The notes beneath the pieces were generated by a model. The model had not been told where the DNA came from. It worked only from the letters and a program-made list of their open reading frames with translations, and ran no database searches. The translations under genes were made by a program, and so were the position numbers. A stretch of 64,000 bases of DNA from Setophaga petechia (taxonomy: Eukaryota > Chordata > Aves > Passeriformes > Parulidae), in contig JANCRA010000014.1 in the NCBI GenBank assembly GCA_024362935.1, positions 8,759,258-8,823,257 of the forward strand, read 5' to 3'. Shown piece after piece: positions 11,301 through 26,300 of this stretch (within the stretch, counting starts at the first letter, position 1; each line of letters begins with the position of its first letter).

Positions 11301-14300
11301 GCTTGGTGGGAGTCTTGTAAAGGTTTTGTGAATGAGAAGAATCCACTTTTCTTGATGATCCCCTTGATCAATTTTCATCCAGGATCACCTATATGGTTTG
11401 AGTGGAATACTGGTTTTCTATAGATGCTTGTGATTCTAGAATTTTTGTGTTTGTGCTTAAGAGTCCTTTAGCTGGAAGAGACTTCTCTGTTTCTTTCTAG
11501 TATTTTTCCCAGCAACATCCTTTGTTTATGCTCCTAAATCCATTTTTGCTTTAGAGGAGAGTGAGACTTTTTCTCTTTTTTTTTGTCTAGATACTTGAAA
11601 GTGTTCTTCCTTATGAGCTGCTGTTGCATGGAGGAGTTTAATCCAAACTGTGTCTGAAGCCACAGTCATAGTGTACCTGTGCTTATTCACTTTACCTCAC
11701 AGTTAGGAGATGCCTCTATGTGCATACAGTTTACACACTCTGAACAGTTAGAACTTGGATTTTGGGAAGGGAAATCTTTAGAGGACGTAGACTGGACACG
11801 TTGTCCTGGCAGGCAGCCCCTGGCTGGGTTTGGACAGTTGTTCCTGCAGAGTGATTTATCCTCAGTGCCCTCTGCCACTGCAGTGTGAGTCACCCCAGGC
11901 ACCTCTCATGTGACAAGGAGCCACAGCCTTTCCCCTGGAATGCTTTCACCCCCCAATCCTCCAGAATCCTTTTGGGACTGCCCACGGGCTGTCCCTGTGA
12001 CCCGGTGCAGGCAGTGGCGGTGCCATTTTGTAACAAAGCTTGGGAGCAGGGCTTGCAGCACGGCTGGGCAAGGACTTAAGGGCTGCTGTCAGTGAACCTG
12101 CTCCTGCTTAGCCTTTGTTATGTATTCTAAAAGCAGTTATTCAGTCATACTACCTTGAACTCTTTCCAGTGGCTTAAATGCACTCAGTTTCAGTTGTATA
12201 GACAAGATTTCAAATATACCCATGTCATCATCATAAAGTCTCCCAGAAGAGGAACAAAACTGGAGTTAGTGAGCTAAATTTTGCATTTGGGAAGCAGCTG
12301 TATATGAGGACAGATGAGTGGTGTGTGGATGAAAGCAATACTTGACATCTCTGCAGCATAGATGCTGGAAGAAGTGCAGACATTTGGATTGTTGAATTCT
12401 CTTGTTTGCATATCAGTCTCCACTTACTAAGGAAAGTTGCTAATATTTTGCTTCTTTCCTCTTCTTCTAAATGAATGAGGAAAGTAAGAGAGTCATTGTT
12501 GAGAATGTCTGCTTCTCTCTGAAAATCACTTAATAATTCATATTAAAAATAAGAAAAATTCAATAAGATGATGAAACATTTGCTTCAAGAAACTGTCATT
12601 TTCTGAAAGCTACTGAAATGGTTCTTCAAGCTTTATTGTCCAAAGCACAAGTAATGAAATGAGCTCATTAGCTTGTATAATTGCAAGTTTGATGTTACTC
12701 TGTTAAGGACAATTTCCAGTCATTGCTAAGGATGTTCTCTGCAGAAGCTGATAGTTTTCTACAGAATAATTATGACACTGTGAAATTTTATTGAATGATG
12801 AAAGCTGAATAGTTGTTATAGTATACAAAAGACAAAAAGCTACTAATATTATTTTAAGCCTTGATGCAGCACTACTTGTTGAGCATATGTTTGAACAGTT
12901 TTTTCCAGACTTGAATCCTACTTAAGGGGCAGGGTGAGGCTGTTGGAGTGCTCAAGAAGGCAATGAAGACTAAAGGGTAGAGGAAATAGCTTTTCTTGCC
13001 CCTCTCTTGCTTGGGTCAGAGTCAGTTCCTGGATGTTTTTATTACCTGCTTTGCCATATTGTCAAAATCGGGTAACTTCTCTTTTGTGTAGTTGAGTATA
13101 TTTGCATTATGTGTTTTGTATTTTCAGTCCAAAAGAGGATTAGCAGGCTGTTTATTTGCACCCAGGCAGCCTGGTGGGCAGGTGATGTGTTTTAGATAAA
13201 CCTCTCTTTCTAATCCTCTGTTGCAGTTGATAGTTGTAACTGATTTTTTCTCTGTGATTTTCTGAAAGTTTGAAAAGAACAAATTTCACAACCAATTTTG
13301 AAATTTGTCTGGAAAAAATTCTGTCAACGTGGCAGAAAAGTGTGTGTCTGTTAGTTACTGGATTTGTGAGCAGAAGCATGCATGTGTACTTGGAGCAGCA
13401 AAACCAGCAGCAATCTCCTGGCAATATTTTGCTGCAAAAGCATTATTCTTTTTAATTGTTCCAAAAAAACAAAAAAGGGTAATTTTAAATACATGCCCTG
13501 TCTGTTAAAAGGGAGTATAGGTTTAAAATCCAGCCATCTTTCTCATGCAGAATGCAGTGTAAAGATAGACTGATAAAAGACCCTGTAAAGTTTCACAGGG
13601 GAAAACCCCAGCATATATTTGCCTTTCAGATTTTTCTTGTTATGCTCCTTGCATTTTTGTTGATTTTCAGTTCCAGCTCTGTGGTTGATTTTTGTGTTTT
13701 GAAGGCAAATGGATAGAGTCTGAGCATGACATGCATTTCTCTTTGGGAGTCCCTTCTGTAGTGACAATGTGAAAACTAGAAGCTGTCTACTTTTTGCTTT
13801 GTACTGGGGCTTTTTTGGTGGTTTTGGTCAAGTCTGGTTCATGTTTTCTGCTTAGTTGAGAAATTTCAGTATTTTGGAATGATGAACTGTATCTGGAGAC
13901 TTGGTTATTAGATGATGAGTATAATTTCTGTGCAGTAGCATTTTAGTATTTTTTTATCTGAGCTTCTAAGCATACGTACTGACCAGTGATCTTAATCCAG
14001 AAATAAAATGCTCCACAGATTTTAATCACATTTGTTCTGACATCCTTACTGCTTCATATCTGTTCTTAGTTAGAGACTTGGTTTTTAGTTAAGTGAAATA
14101 GCAACCTGCATAATTTAATGAAACATTGATCTGCTTTTGAAAAGGAGTCCTGATTACATAGTTGAGCTAACTATGCAGAAAAAAACCTAACAAAGGCAAC
14201 CAACCAAAAAACCATAAAAATACCAGGTTTTCTACAAGGGACTTGCAAATTCTGACTCTCCAGTAAGGTTAGGAAAATTCTTCAGCTATTCCTTTTGACG

Positions 14301-17300
14301 TTTTAGAAACCAAACCCCCCCACTGTAGTATTTCAGTACACAAAGCATGTTGAGAGAGTTTTGTCACAGCTCTGATATTACTTACAAAGATATTTTTGAA
14401 ATGAGTGTGTACACGGGTATTTCTGCTACCTAGAATTGTAAAAATGGACTATGTTGGACAATGTTTACTGATATTTGTAGTAAAACCTGGTGACTTACGT
14501 AAGCATATTTGAAAATTGAACAAAGTAATATCTGACCATCAGTTTTTGCTATGAAGTTGAAAACTGTATTATGTTCTCAGGTGTTTTTCTGGTTCTGAAT
14601 TGGAGTGCTTTCTTTCCCCAGCTGGGAGTGAAATGCCTGTGTGTGATCACAAGGAAGCAGAGCTGGAGGAGCAGGTCCCAGGCAGAGGAAGGGTGGTGCT
14701 GGGCCCAAGGAGGTGTCCCTGGGCAGGGCTCCTGCCCTGGCCAGCGCTGTCCCGGGAGTCCCACCTTGGCAGCTGCTCAGGAAACAGCACGGGCCTGCTG
14801 GTGGTGTGGCACAGCTGTGCCATGGGTGCCACCCTTGAGGAACTTGAAGCTCTATTCATCTTGAAAGCCACAATTGGGTCATTTATGCACAACTGTTTAG
14901 GAAAGGCTTTTGTTTGGTCAGAAAGTATCAATTCCCATACTTTTTTTTTTTTGTTTTTTTTTGTTTTTTTTTTTTTTTTTTTTGCAGAAGAGTGTAAGGT
15001 TTGAATTTTAAGAAAACCTTATTCTCATATTCCAAGATGTAGCTTTTAAAATAGATGATGTTTTGTATGTTTGAAGAAAGAATAATATTTTTTAAGGTAT
15101 AAGACAGAAGGATTGATGCAAATTTAAAGCACTAAAAAGTCTTGTTTTACTCATACTCACTTTCTAAATGGGCTTATTTTCAACTGTTTCTGTTTATGTT
15201 TCATTCCAGTTTAAATTATGTTGCAAGGCTAGCGTATGGGAGTCAAACTTTGGAAATCAGATAAATGCTGTAAACTGTGTTCAGGACTTGGTTGCTTGTC
15301 ATTAGTTTCTTATAAACCAATATCTGAAAGAGTTGTGTGAAGTCTTGCATGAAGTTATCAGCTTTTGCTGTAACTTCAGTTGGTGTTATACTAATGAAGT
15401 TACTGTTCTGTTTTGTTCCCCAAATAGTCGAGGATTTTAGTGTATAGGTCCTGTTGCAAAGTTTTAGAAAAGCTTTTTTTTGCCCTTTTCTCCTTTTTTT
15501 GCATTTCATGGATTCCTTCCTCTCTGATGCTTTTCTTCCTCTTTGACACCCAGGCTAGAGACCCTTCTCTGTGATATGAAAGTGAGTCTTTGTATTTTGG
15601 AGGGAACACAGGGATGGGACTGATTCATCTTTACCTTTCAGAGTGGTCGTGCCACATCTCTGTGGCAAGATCACAGCGTTTTAATTATGAAACTGTATAA
15701 ATTATCATATACTGTTGCTGTTAAAGGAAACAGTTGAATACCTAATTTCTCATTTGAACATTTTGTACAGGTTGTTTCCTTTTGCTTGCTAGCGTATACA
15801 GAGAATGTCAAGAGAAGCTGAAAGGATGAGTTTAGCCTTACCACATTTAACAATTTCTTTCTTGGAGTTAGTGTTCAAAGCCGTTTCTTTCTTAGTGGTC
15901 AGTGTTTCACATATAAAATCACCAGGGAGAATGCAGTTGAAGTGTTTAAAAGTGGGGTATGATTCAGGGGAAGGTGGGATCAGAAGTGGGGTGGATGGAT
16001 GGATGGATGGATGGATGGATGGATGGATGGATGGATGGATGGATGGATGGATGGCCGTGGCTCAGCCGAGGGGGGCAGCCCGTTATGAATGGGCAGATGT
16101 GTGCGTGATGAGGCACAGGGTGAGTCAGAGCTGAGCCTCTTCTGCAAGAATGCATTCTGCTCCAGTGTGCTGGGAAAATGAAAACAGAAGGGAGGGGACT
16201 GCACCACTTCACTGGGGACTGCTGTTTCCTGGGGGATGCAGTTGATCTCCTCGGTGGCGCTGGCTGTTGAGAGCCTGCTGATTCATGAGTTGGTGGGTGG
16301 TGAGAACTGTGTGCAATCGCTGGGGGAGGAAATGGCTTGGTTGCTGTAGGAGAAGGAGCATTTTCTCTAACTGCAGGATGTGTGGATGGAGCACACAGAT
16401 AGCATTCCTCCAGCGGATCAGTTAAATACCCTGCTGGTGTGAGATAAAGGTTTACTAGATGACTAAAATAGGATGTGAAACCGAGGTTTTTTGTCTTGTG
16501 CTAAAATACAATAGCTTCTTAAAAAGTAATTAGTTTGGATTTTAAAATATGAATGAGTGGTGTTAGAGGAGCCACGTCCCTGCCTGTTCTTAACAACAGA
16601 GAGAACTCCCAGTTAATTGGAGTTGGGGGAGAGGGTTGTTCATTTAAATGCAGATGAAAAGAAACAACAGATAAGTTAGAAGAATACAAAAGGGAAGGTG
16701 AGATACACTAAATGGTGAAGGTGTGGCACTGAGGTCTTTGAGAACAAGCCAGCAGGAGGCCGAGGAAGCACAAACACAACTCAACAGCTTAGAGCCCAGC
16801 TAAGCCTATTCACGCAGCACCTTCTCAAGTTTGTGTGTGTTTACGGTGCTGTTTGTCCTCTGTCCAGATAATCTGCCCGGAGATAAGAGTGTTTACTCTT
16901 GCTGCTTGTTCAGTCAGCAAACAGAATATTTGTTCTAATACGAAAAGCCTGTTTCCAATGTAAAAGTAACATGTCTGTGTTTCTCATTTAAAAATTCTAA
17001 TGCCACTTTGATCTGTATTAAGAATTTGAAATGGGAGCTGTCATTTGAGATGAAATTAGTTCTGTAATAGCCACCTGAACAAAAATTTAGCTGCTATAAA
17101 CTAGTAAAAGTGACATCTTTCAGTACGTGACAGTTTGCTTAGGTCTCCTAGTCCAACAAAGCTTTGGCTGTGCCGGTGTGTGGAAAATGAGGGTGAAAAA
17201 TGAGAGAGAACTTTCATCCTTCAACATGTGTACAAAGATTCTTATTTACACCACTGTCCACTGTCAGTAGCAGAAAAACCATACTTCCTTTGGTTTATAG

Positions 17301-20300
17301 GATGGACTGTATTCTGAAAAGAGATTGCTGCATAATTTAGCTTTTCCTCTTTTATGTCCCTATAATGGCGTTTCTTTATGTAACATTAAATTTGTCCACT
17401 GAATATGAATTTGGTAATTGCCTGACTTCCAGCTTCTCCTTCCTTCTGTTCTGTAGTGTTTTTCACCTGTCTCTTCAATTTTACAGCACTGACTGCCGGG
17501 CATTATTACAAAAAGTACCCATAGGTGTGTGGAGGATTTTTAAAATTATTTAAATGCAGGTAATCTGGGGTTAGCATAAAACTTTGAAAGAGTTGTTCTA
17601 ACAAAAATGTGTTTTTATCTACTTGCATAATATTACAAAGGTGGGGGAGTTTGGGGTCTTTTTAGAAATAATGCAACTTTTGCCCTTAGTCTTCTACCAT
17701 TACTGTCTTGAGGCAATTTTCAGACCAGATAATTCAGAAATTTTTTAGATCTCTTTGCTGGATTTTGAGGTGCCATAATAGATAATGTGTTCACAGACAG
17801 AGCAGTAATTTATTAATAATTCTGTTAAGTTCAGAAGTTGAAAGGGAACCAACATGGCTTTATCTGAAAAGAAGGAAATATGTGGTTAAACGTTTTTGGC
17901 TATAATCTTAGGTGGTTTCCATTTTCCTGAAAGAGGAGAGGGGGAAAAGAAGTTTAAATTCCTTTCTCTAAAATAAATTAAAAAGTACCAGTATGCATTA
18001 TTGTGTTCTAATGAGAGAAAAGTTCCTGCATAAGCTCATGGGGTTTCAAGATGAATGATTCCTACGTTTGAATGATTGTGTGGTAATTTCAAAACTCAGA
18101 ATATCTTGAGAACGAATTCATACTTTCAGTAGTGAAAAATGTTTGTTTATTAGAGTTTTGAAGACCTCCTGAATCTGGTGGTGTAAGGCTTCCAGGGCTC
18201 TGATTCAGGAGCAAGGGCAGACTGCTTCATCTGGAAAGGTCAGGCTGCGTGCCAGAGGTTCCCAGGCTGCTGTGTCAGCAGCTCAGCTGCTGGCCGGCGT
18301 GCTCAGGGCAGATTGGAGGGATCAGGAATCACATCAGCTCTGTCAACTTGCTTCCCCTTTGACTTCTGAAGGCTTTCATAGCATTTGCAGCACTGCTTGG
18401 GCTTCCAGGTGATGCATGAGGCATCGCTGAGCCTCAGCAGCTGTCTGAGCTACCTGCTGCTGCACTGAGGCAGGAAGTTTGTGTGTCAGGCACTGGCAGC
18501 TGCAGTGACCAAGGCAGCTGAGTGGCCACTGAAATGGATTAGTGGCACTATAATATTCCTTATCAAAGAAACAAACAGAAAGTATTCCTGGACAACTTGG
18601 AAAGCTGGGTTTTGACATCTGTGGGAAGGCTTGTGTAACTTTTGATGTCCTAGGCTGCTATTGTGGGCCAGAAGGATAGGGGAGGTTGAGTGAGAGGTAA
18701 ACCCTAAATGAAAGTCAGCAAAGTGCTTGTTTGCTCATGTAAAACATAACCAGCATTGGAGTACAGGCTTTTTTTGTCGTTACAGACCCGTGGTTAGCTT
18801 ATACTGCCCTTTTATTTCCCTTCTTGAATTATTCTTCATTTGCCTTAAAAGGGAATGACAGTTCTAATAGCCTCTTTTAACTGTCTTTCACTTCTCAACT
18901 AATTAAATGCATATATTAAATGGATACTGCATCCTTCATTTGTTTCTTGTGAGATGAATGGATGAAGATTGTGCTGAAGGGCTGCAGTGTACTTTGTATG
19001 TTTGAAATGTTTAATCTTGAAATGAGGGCTGTGGGAGGTGGTTTCCTGGCAGTCCACATCTTACTCATGGTGGTTCTGACACCTCTGCTCGCAGAGGCTG
19101 TTGGCCGGTGGATGTGCCTGGTGTGCTGTCCCCACAATGTGCTGTCCCCACGCAAGGCTGGGCTATGGTGACTCTCTCAGATGAGCTGTGAGTGCAGGCA
19201 CAGAAAGCCAGGCTGTGCTTTTAGCAGAGAGCCTGCAGTAGAAGTGCTGGTGGGAAGGAGAGATGCTCAAACAAATAACATTTATTGCTTCATTATTGAG
19301 CTGCTGCATGTTGTACTAATTAAAAGGTTTAAAGCTGTTCACTTCATACCAAAGTGTGATAAGTTGTAAAAATCAGGTTTGGAGATCAAATGCTTGTTTT
19401 CTTTGGCAAATAACATTACTTGTTTGTCAGTTAAATTCATGTTATTTGCTCCCTGTTTTCCACTCGTGGGCTGCCTTTCATGTTGTTCAGTGCTTAATTC
19501 TGCCAGCACAGCCTTTGCATGAGTGGGGCTTCCCTTCCTCTGTGCCTCCTGGAGCCCTCTTTTTTTTCACTTGAGTGACCTTAGCTGGTAAGTGTGGAAC
19601 TGAGCAAGCAGGCACAGTGGGGGCGCTTTGAAATGCGTTATAGTGCTAAACATCAATTACGCTTTGATGAGGATTTGCCAGAGGATTAATTTAGAACTCT
19701 TAGAGAGGCACTGTCTGAAAGTTCCCTACCTAGCTGAGCCCCAGCTGCTCCTGAAGGCTGAAAAACACTCAGATGGATTTGGAATATCTGAGCAGTCTTG
19801 TCAATTACCAAATTCATATTCAGTGGACAAAATCTGAAGTGGGTGCAGGTGTGTGTGGAGATTTGCCTCTGGTGATTCAACATGGACAAACTATTGAGGG
19901 TTGATTTTTCTAACTTTTTTTTTTTTCCTGTACAATTCAGGTAATTTTACTGTGACTCTGTTTTGTTTAAGAGGGACATTATGAAGTATAACATGTCAAA
20001 CTCATGTAGTTTTGTATTTGCTTCTTTTTGAGGTTCCCTTGTGACATCACTTTGTGCACTCTTATCTGGATGTAGGGCCTTAAGATCACACATTATTCTG
20101 TGCTGCAGCACAAGGCACAGTGCATATTGGTGCTGTACTTGGGTTTTCATCAGCTGGTGTTGCTTCTTTTGAAAAGCCTTTCACACATGCTAGAATTGAC
20201 CCAGGAAGACTTCCTTATTTTTAGCACAATGAGCATGTTGTGTATTTTACTGAACTTTGAGTAGTTTGCAAATTTGAGGAGGACTGAAACCAGTGCTTGG

Positions 20301-23300
20301 TCTTTGTTGAAATCACTCATTTATTGGGATAAAATACAGTGTTTCTTGGGAGTAGGAAGGAGAGTGCTCATTTAACTATTTAGATGTGCTACAGGATCCT
20401 CCCTGACTGGCAGAATGCCACTTCCTTTGTGACACAAAGGTAAGCTGACAAGAAAAACTCCTGGTTTAATTGCAAGCATAAGAATTCTAACTAAATCCTT
20501 GTGCACGCCAGTTTATAAAATGAGAACACAGCTTAAATTTATTCCATCCAGTACAGTAGGCAAAAGTTAAAGCACTCAGTTGATTAAAATGAGTTCTTGG
20601 AAAGGAAGCAGTAGAAGCTGTTAAATGGAGTCTCATGTTACCAGCTGGTTTGGATGTTCTTCTAAGAATACATATAGAAGCTTCCTGGATCAGTGTTTTC
20701 ATTGTGCAGGCACATGTGTAAGAGCTTGCAAATTCATAGCATGTGTTTTGCTTTTATTCCAGGTGTACTTGAAAGCACCTATGATTCTCAATGGTGTCTG
20801 TGTAATCTGGAAAGGCTGGATAGATCTCCAGAGACTGGATGGTATGGGCTGCCTGGAATTTGATGAAGAGAGAGCGCAGGTAAGGCAGTCTGCCCTTGGC
20901 TACTCGGATATTTGTTTGTTCTTCTGGAGGGAAACACAGTTTTTGCCTTCGCTCTGAGTACAAACTCCGAAGAAAACTTGCAGTATGGAAGTTCAGAAAC
21001 GTGGTTGTAACAAAACACTACTTTAGCTGCGTTAGGTCAGAATGTTAGGGGCAGGAATAGTTTGTAATTTACAACGTTGAGTGATTTTGCACTGTTACTA
21101 TGCTACAGACTAATAAAGTATTTTAAAAGTTTGATTCCTCTAAAATACGAAGAACACTCCTCTATTGTGCCTTGCCTCTCCCTAACTTAAGAAACTAATT
21201 TTCATATCAATGAGGTGATGTTCATGTGACTATGTTTGGGATTAAATGGAAACACTTTGTGTCAAAGTCCCAGCTCTGAACACTTCCTCCATGATGCCTG
21301 GAGAGAATAGTCCTGCTGCCCTTTGAGAATCCATGAGAAAAGCCACAGACCAAAGCTTTTACTCCAAATCCACTCTTGCTGTGCATTCACCTCTTTCAAA
21401 GCTGTGTCAGTGACTTGGGCAAGCTCAGTTCCAGCTGCAGCAGTGTCACTGCTGTGGACTCCATGCATTAGGAGACCTTCAGGCTGTAATGCCTTATACA
21501 GCCAGTGTGTAGCCCTGAGGAATGTAGCATAAATCCCAGGGTTCTTGGTCTGTTGTTAATAAGTTTGATACATAGTTCTGAAGGGAGAGTGGGCTGATTG
21601 GAACATACTCAGGAGGAGACAGTGTCACCCTTTCTAAAACTGGAGAGTCCTGAAGAAAGTGGGCACCCTTCCAAAAAGGAGAGGAGTCAGGTGACCAGTG
21701 GGTTTAATTTTTCTCTTCTTAATTTCCCAATAAATGCTTTTGTAATTGCTTGGAATACTTCAGTTTCCCAATGTGTATATGCTGTCTTAACAACACTTAA
21801 CAATTCCCTTTTGCTGTCTTCAGGAAGTGTTTGTGCACAGAGGTTGTGATTTAGTTTTTGTGTGTGTGAGGGGATGTGTGCATGCTCTCAGGTGTCAGTG
21901 CTTTCCTGAGTTGTGAGTACAGGGTGCTGAGCTGGAGGTGTTGCACTGTGTGGATCTCCAGAGATGTTTGCACTCAGTTACGGGTGTGTAACTTGTTTTT
22001 AGTTTGTGATTCTTGGTGACTACAAGGTCATCAATGGTCATTGTTTCCTACAGCAATACTACCTAAGGGTGCCCTGTGTCATGCAGACACAGGAGTGGGT
22101 GCACCCTTATATGGATTAGTATTGTAAGCATTTGGACAATCTTTTGCATTCTTCAGTTTCCTTTTTCCTGTATCTGTCACTGCTTCCTTGTTTAAAACTG
22201 TTGTAATATTGCTAATGGCAGTTGACTGAACTGCTGACTTTGATCCCAAAATAACCCTGATGTCAGAAGGGGCTTAAGTGCCTCATGTGGCATTGCCTGT
22301 GTACCCACTGTCCTTTGGAAGAGGTCCAGCTGCCCTTCACACCCCCCTCATTTTTTGGAAGCTTGTCTTAAGCAAATGTACTCTTGCATTTTTCTGTCTC
22401 TTACCACTTCATACTAATGCTGGGATCAAATAAAATTCTTCTTTGCTGTCATACTTTGGAAAACATACTACCCTTCACCAGGTCAACAAAATATTTCAGG
22501 AAGAGAATCCACATGTGTTAACATTGAAATATTTTAATTTTACCTGTTAAGCTACTGTTTTTTCCACATAATTAACAGCCTATCCATGTCTTGCTACTAA
22601 GTGGTCTTACTTTTTGTTACTGAAAGCTCTGGTTCTGCTGCTTGCTCAGACTTTGATGGACCAACACACACAAAGCTGTACAGACATGCTGAAATATCTT
22701 CCCTCTTTGGGGCTGAAATGTCCCTGGATTTGATCTTTGAGTGTCTTTAACAGACTATTTCTGTCTTCAGTACTTTTGCACTTCTTCTGTAGTAGAGCAT
22801 CTTGCTGTCTCACCAAGTCTTTTCCTACTGGGCTGCTGTGAGGATTTGTGTGTAAGTGTGGGTATGTGTAAGCTTCTCTTTTTTAATATTTTTTTTAAAT
22901 TTTATTTTCTGGACTGGGAGGTTTGGTTTTGTTCTGTTGTCATGTTGATTGCTCGTTCTGTTGCTCATGTTTTGCTTATTCTGATTTTTCTTTGTAAATT
23001 TATACCAGGAACATTTTTATAGAGTAAAACTAAGATGTATAAGTTATTTGGTCTCATACAGCTGAATTTGTTAGGCTATTATCACTAGAATTGAGTGACA
23101 TTTAAAAAAAAAATCTTTGTTAAATTCTTGTCATATAAAGTTGTGTTGTTGGTTGATTTGTTACAATGAATTACCAAGAGTAGAGCAGAATTCTATGTTT
23201 TACTAAAAAAGTTCTGATTCTTTTATCCCTTTCTTAGACATGAGCAAACCAGTGTTTCAGTTGTCAGCACGTCTTCATTCTGGATATCAACATACTGATT

Positions 23301-26300
23301 TTTTTTCCCCATGCATTTCTAATTTAGTTTCTTTTGGTTATGACCATTTCTTTGAAATATTCCTTCCAAGGCTGTATGTTAGCCTTCTATTTCATAACCA
23401 CTCTAAATGATGGTAAAATGCAAAAACCTTCAATAAAAAAAGAATCTTCTTCTATTTAAGTCTAATTTAAAATAGAAGGCAATAAAGCCATATATCTCTT
23501 TTGTAAGTTAAAACTAAGGCAGCTTTTCTGGAGTCATCTGGGACATGAGCTTTTCTGTTCTTTCTAACCTTCTGCATTATTAAGAACAAACTTACTTTCC
23601 ACTCTCTAACCCTGGTTTCTATGCCTTGTATGAACACTAAAATGGCTGTAAAGGGCGAAATTCTAATCTTAAAAATATCTATGGTATTAAAGTATGATCT
23701 TGTTGGCAGCTTTAAACATTGCCCACACGTCCCCAGGAAGAGCCTGGGCCTGGCAGCTGTTTGTATTTCCCTGCCTTGGGCCACCAGGGAGCCCCAGCAC
23801 AGCTCTGCACAGAGCAGCTCCAGGGCCACGATTGTGCCCACGGCAAAAAAGGCAATTTAACATTTTCTCAGGCTGGGGATGCTTTATCTTAAATTGAAAA
23901 ATTTATGCACTAAGTCCCCAGGTATATTAAAACTTAGTTTTGCTCTTCACATGTTTATGTCCTCTAACAGTCAAGGTCAGCTTTTTAAAAAAATTATCAA
24001 CTTTGAAATAACATTTGCATGTATGTGGGAATTGTCAGCAGAGTTAGCAATAATTACAGTTGAGGAGCTGGAAGGAGGAGAACCAATTCAGTTTATCCCG
24101 TCCTGGTTTGTGGGGCCTCTTCAGATGGGACTCTTTCATTCTGATGGGGAACAGTAAATGTGTTAAAAGGTCTCTTTAAGAAAAATAACTTCCAACCCAA
24201 TTAATAACGGCTCCACATATTACAAACACTTTATTTAAAACATCTTCTAATAGAAAATACAGTTTGAAGGAATTTTTTGAGTATTAGTTTGTTAAATCTG
24301 TTCCTGTGCATAAGCCATTATTGAAAATAAGCAAAAGAGCTGTTGAAGACCTTCAAGTTTCTCCTCCATTGTATGGGAATGTGTGCAGATTGGTGGAGGA
24401 ATAATTTCTGCTTTGCACTTTCCTGTGCATCTAAATTTAAATAATATAAATGATACACAAGTATTAAGAATGTTCATACTGATGCACCTGTAGCAGCTTT
24501 TGGTAAAATGAAGTATTTATTTGGTTTGTAACTTTGGTAGTACTTGTTTCTAAATGCAAGAGAATTAAATTACTGCTGTTTGTGTAGTGGACTTTATCTA
24601 GCTATACCTGTGAACACTGTCTTCAAAATGGCTTTTATAAGGAGAATAAAATGTATTGCCTTTTACACAGAACTTCTGAGAATTGCTAGCCTTAAAATAA
24701 ACCCAGCAGCATTTAAACTACTTTGGAACAGGAGCTCTCCTTTGAAAATGTATTTTAGTAGTAGCTGCATTCCAGCTTTGGTTATTTCTACTGCTGTAGT
24801 GAAGGTGAGTAATATTTCATTAACCTGTATTGACATTTGCTGGAACCCGCCTGTGTTCTAGCAGGTCCTGCAGGACTTACTGGACTTTGCTGCCAAGGGG
24901 TGGTTAATATTCAAAAGAAATGTGATTTGGTGGAAATGAGAGTCACCTTTTGTGTCTGTGTCATCTGCTTTGGTAGCAGGAGGATGCATTGGCACAACAA
25001 GCCTTTGAAGAGGCTCGACGAAGAACTCGTGAATTCGAGGATAGAGACAGGTCTCATCGGGAGGAAATGGAGGTGAGGGTTTCACAGCTGCTGTCAGTAA
25101 CTGGTTAGTACTTTCCCAAAACTTTAGATTGTTTCCATTTATTTGTCTGTTTGTACAATGTCGTGTATTGTGTTTGTTCAGTGGTGTTATATAAAAATTG
25201 CAAAATGTATTGTTTTTTACTCTCGTAAAATGGATTTCAAGTTTTTTAAAGTTTTTATAAGAATTCTCTATCATGTACTTTTTTCCTTTCTGTAGATGGT
25301 CTTTGCTGTGGGTACTTAAGCTGTAAAGACATTTATTCAAAGAGTTGCCATTTCTCTCTGAAATGATACTTTAATAACTGAGAGAGGGATCTTTTGCCTC
25401 GTGCATTTCTCACGAACACAGAAAAGGCTTTGGGAGCTGGCAGGGGCAGAATTTTGGGGCTTGTTATCCCATGTTTTGGGAAAAATTACCAGCCAATTTA
25501 ATCAGATGCCACAGTCTGCTTTCTTGTACAGGCTAGTTTTATTGTCTTCTCACTTTTTTCTTACTGGTGGGAAGTCTCATTCCTTTTTTTCCACTGGTTT
25601 AGTTTGCCTGTCTTGTTCTTTGCTTCTTCAGGGCCCCACAGTCTTGAATCTTGTTCTTTCTTGATGAAAGCAGAAATTACTGGGATTGAGAAAAGAAGAG
25701 CCAGGAAAGGGAATGGAAACCAGCTGCTCTGAGATGTCAGAAAGGCGAGAGCTGTGAGAGGACAAGTAATAATACATAAGGGGAGTTGGCAAGTTGAGGC
25801 AGGCTGCAGGTCAGGAGAGAATAGGGAGAACACAGAAAGGCTTTGAATTTCTTTCCCTTAGTAATGCTGTTTCTTACTTCCTGCTTCATCAGTACAGCCT
25901 GACTTAACTGTAATCAAATATGATCAATCTGCTGGTTCTATGGTTTTTAGAAAATTTGATTATTTTTATTGCTAAGCTACTTTTCTTTTGGCATTCTTTT
26001 GGATAATTGGGATGATCAGACAGACTTTCTTCCCTTCCAACTACAACTGGAAGGCACTGAGCATGAGAATGAGAGGGAACAGATAGGCACAGAGGATAAT
26101 ATCTCCCTTTGAAGTGGCTGGAGTGTGTCTCCTTGCAAACACTGCTGCAGCCAGGTCAGATGTCAGCTGTAACAAAGGTAAAATCCTTGCCTTGGAGGCC
26201 CTGCTACCTCTGGATTCTTGGAGCAGCTGCTGGATTGCCTGAATAATTCTGTCAAGCATAGCTACAACCTGCTTGTAAGTTCAGAAGGAAGGTAGAATTA

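Larger units (their letters stand above)
7103..20762 (+). other. CBFB: CBFB intron 3
   Basis: A 13.7-kb intron, AT-rich with moderate-GC islands near 10.9-12.1 kb, 14.6-14.8 kb and 18.2-18.5 kb. It contains a T-rich run (14941-14983) and a TGGA microsatellite (15992-16054). ORFs here are short, lack family features and overlap on both strands; none looks real. Confidence 0.85.

Noticed and set aside
14984..14999. CAG after the long T-run, followed six bases later by GTAAGG (possible microexon)
   Set aside because: The six-base unit cannot be supported. A T-run plus CAG arises easily and no conserved CBFB segment is missing between exons 3 and 4.
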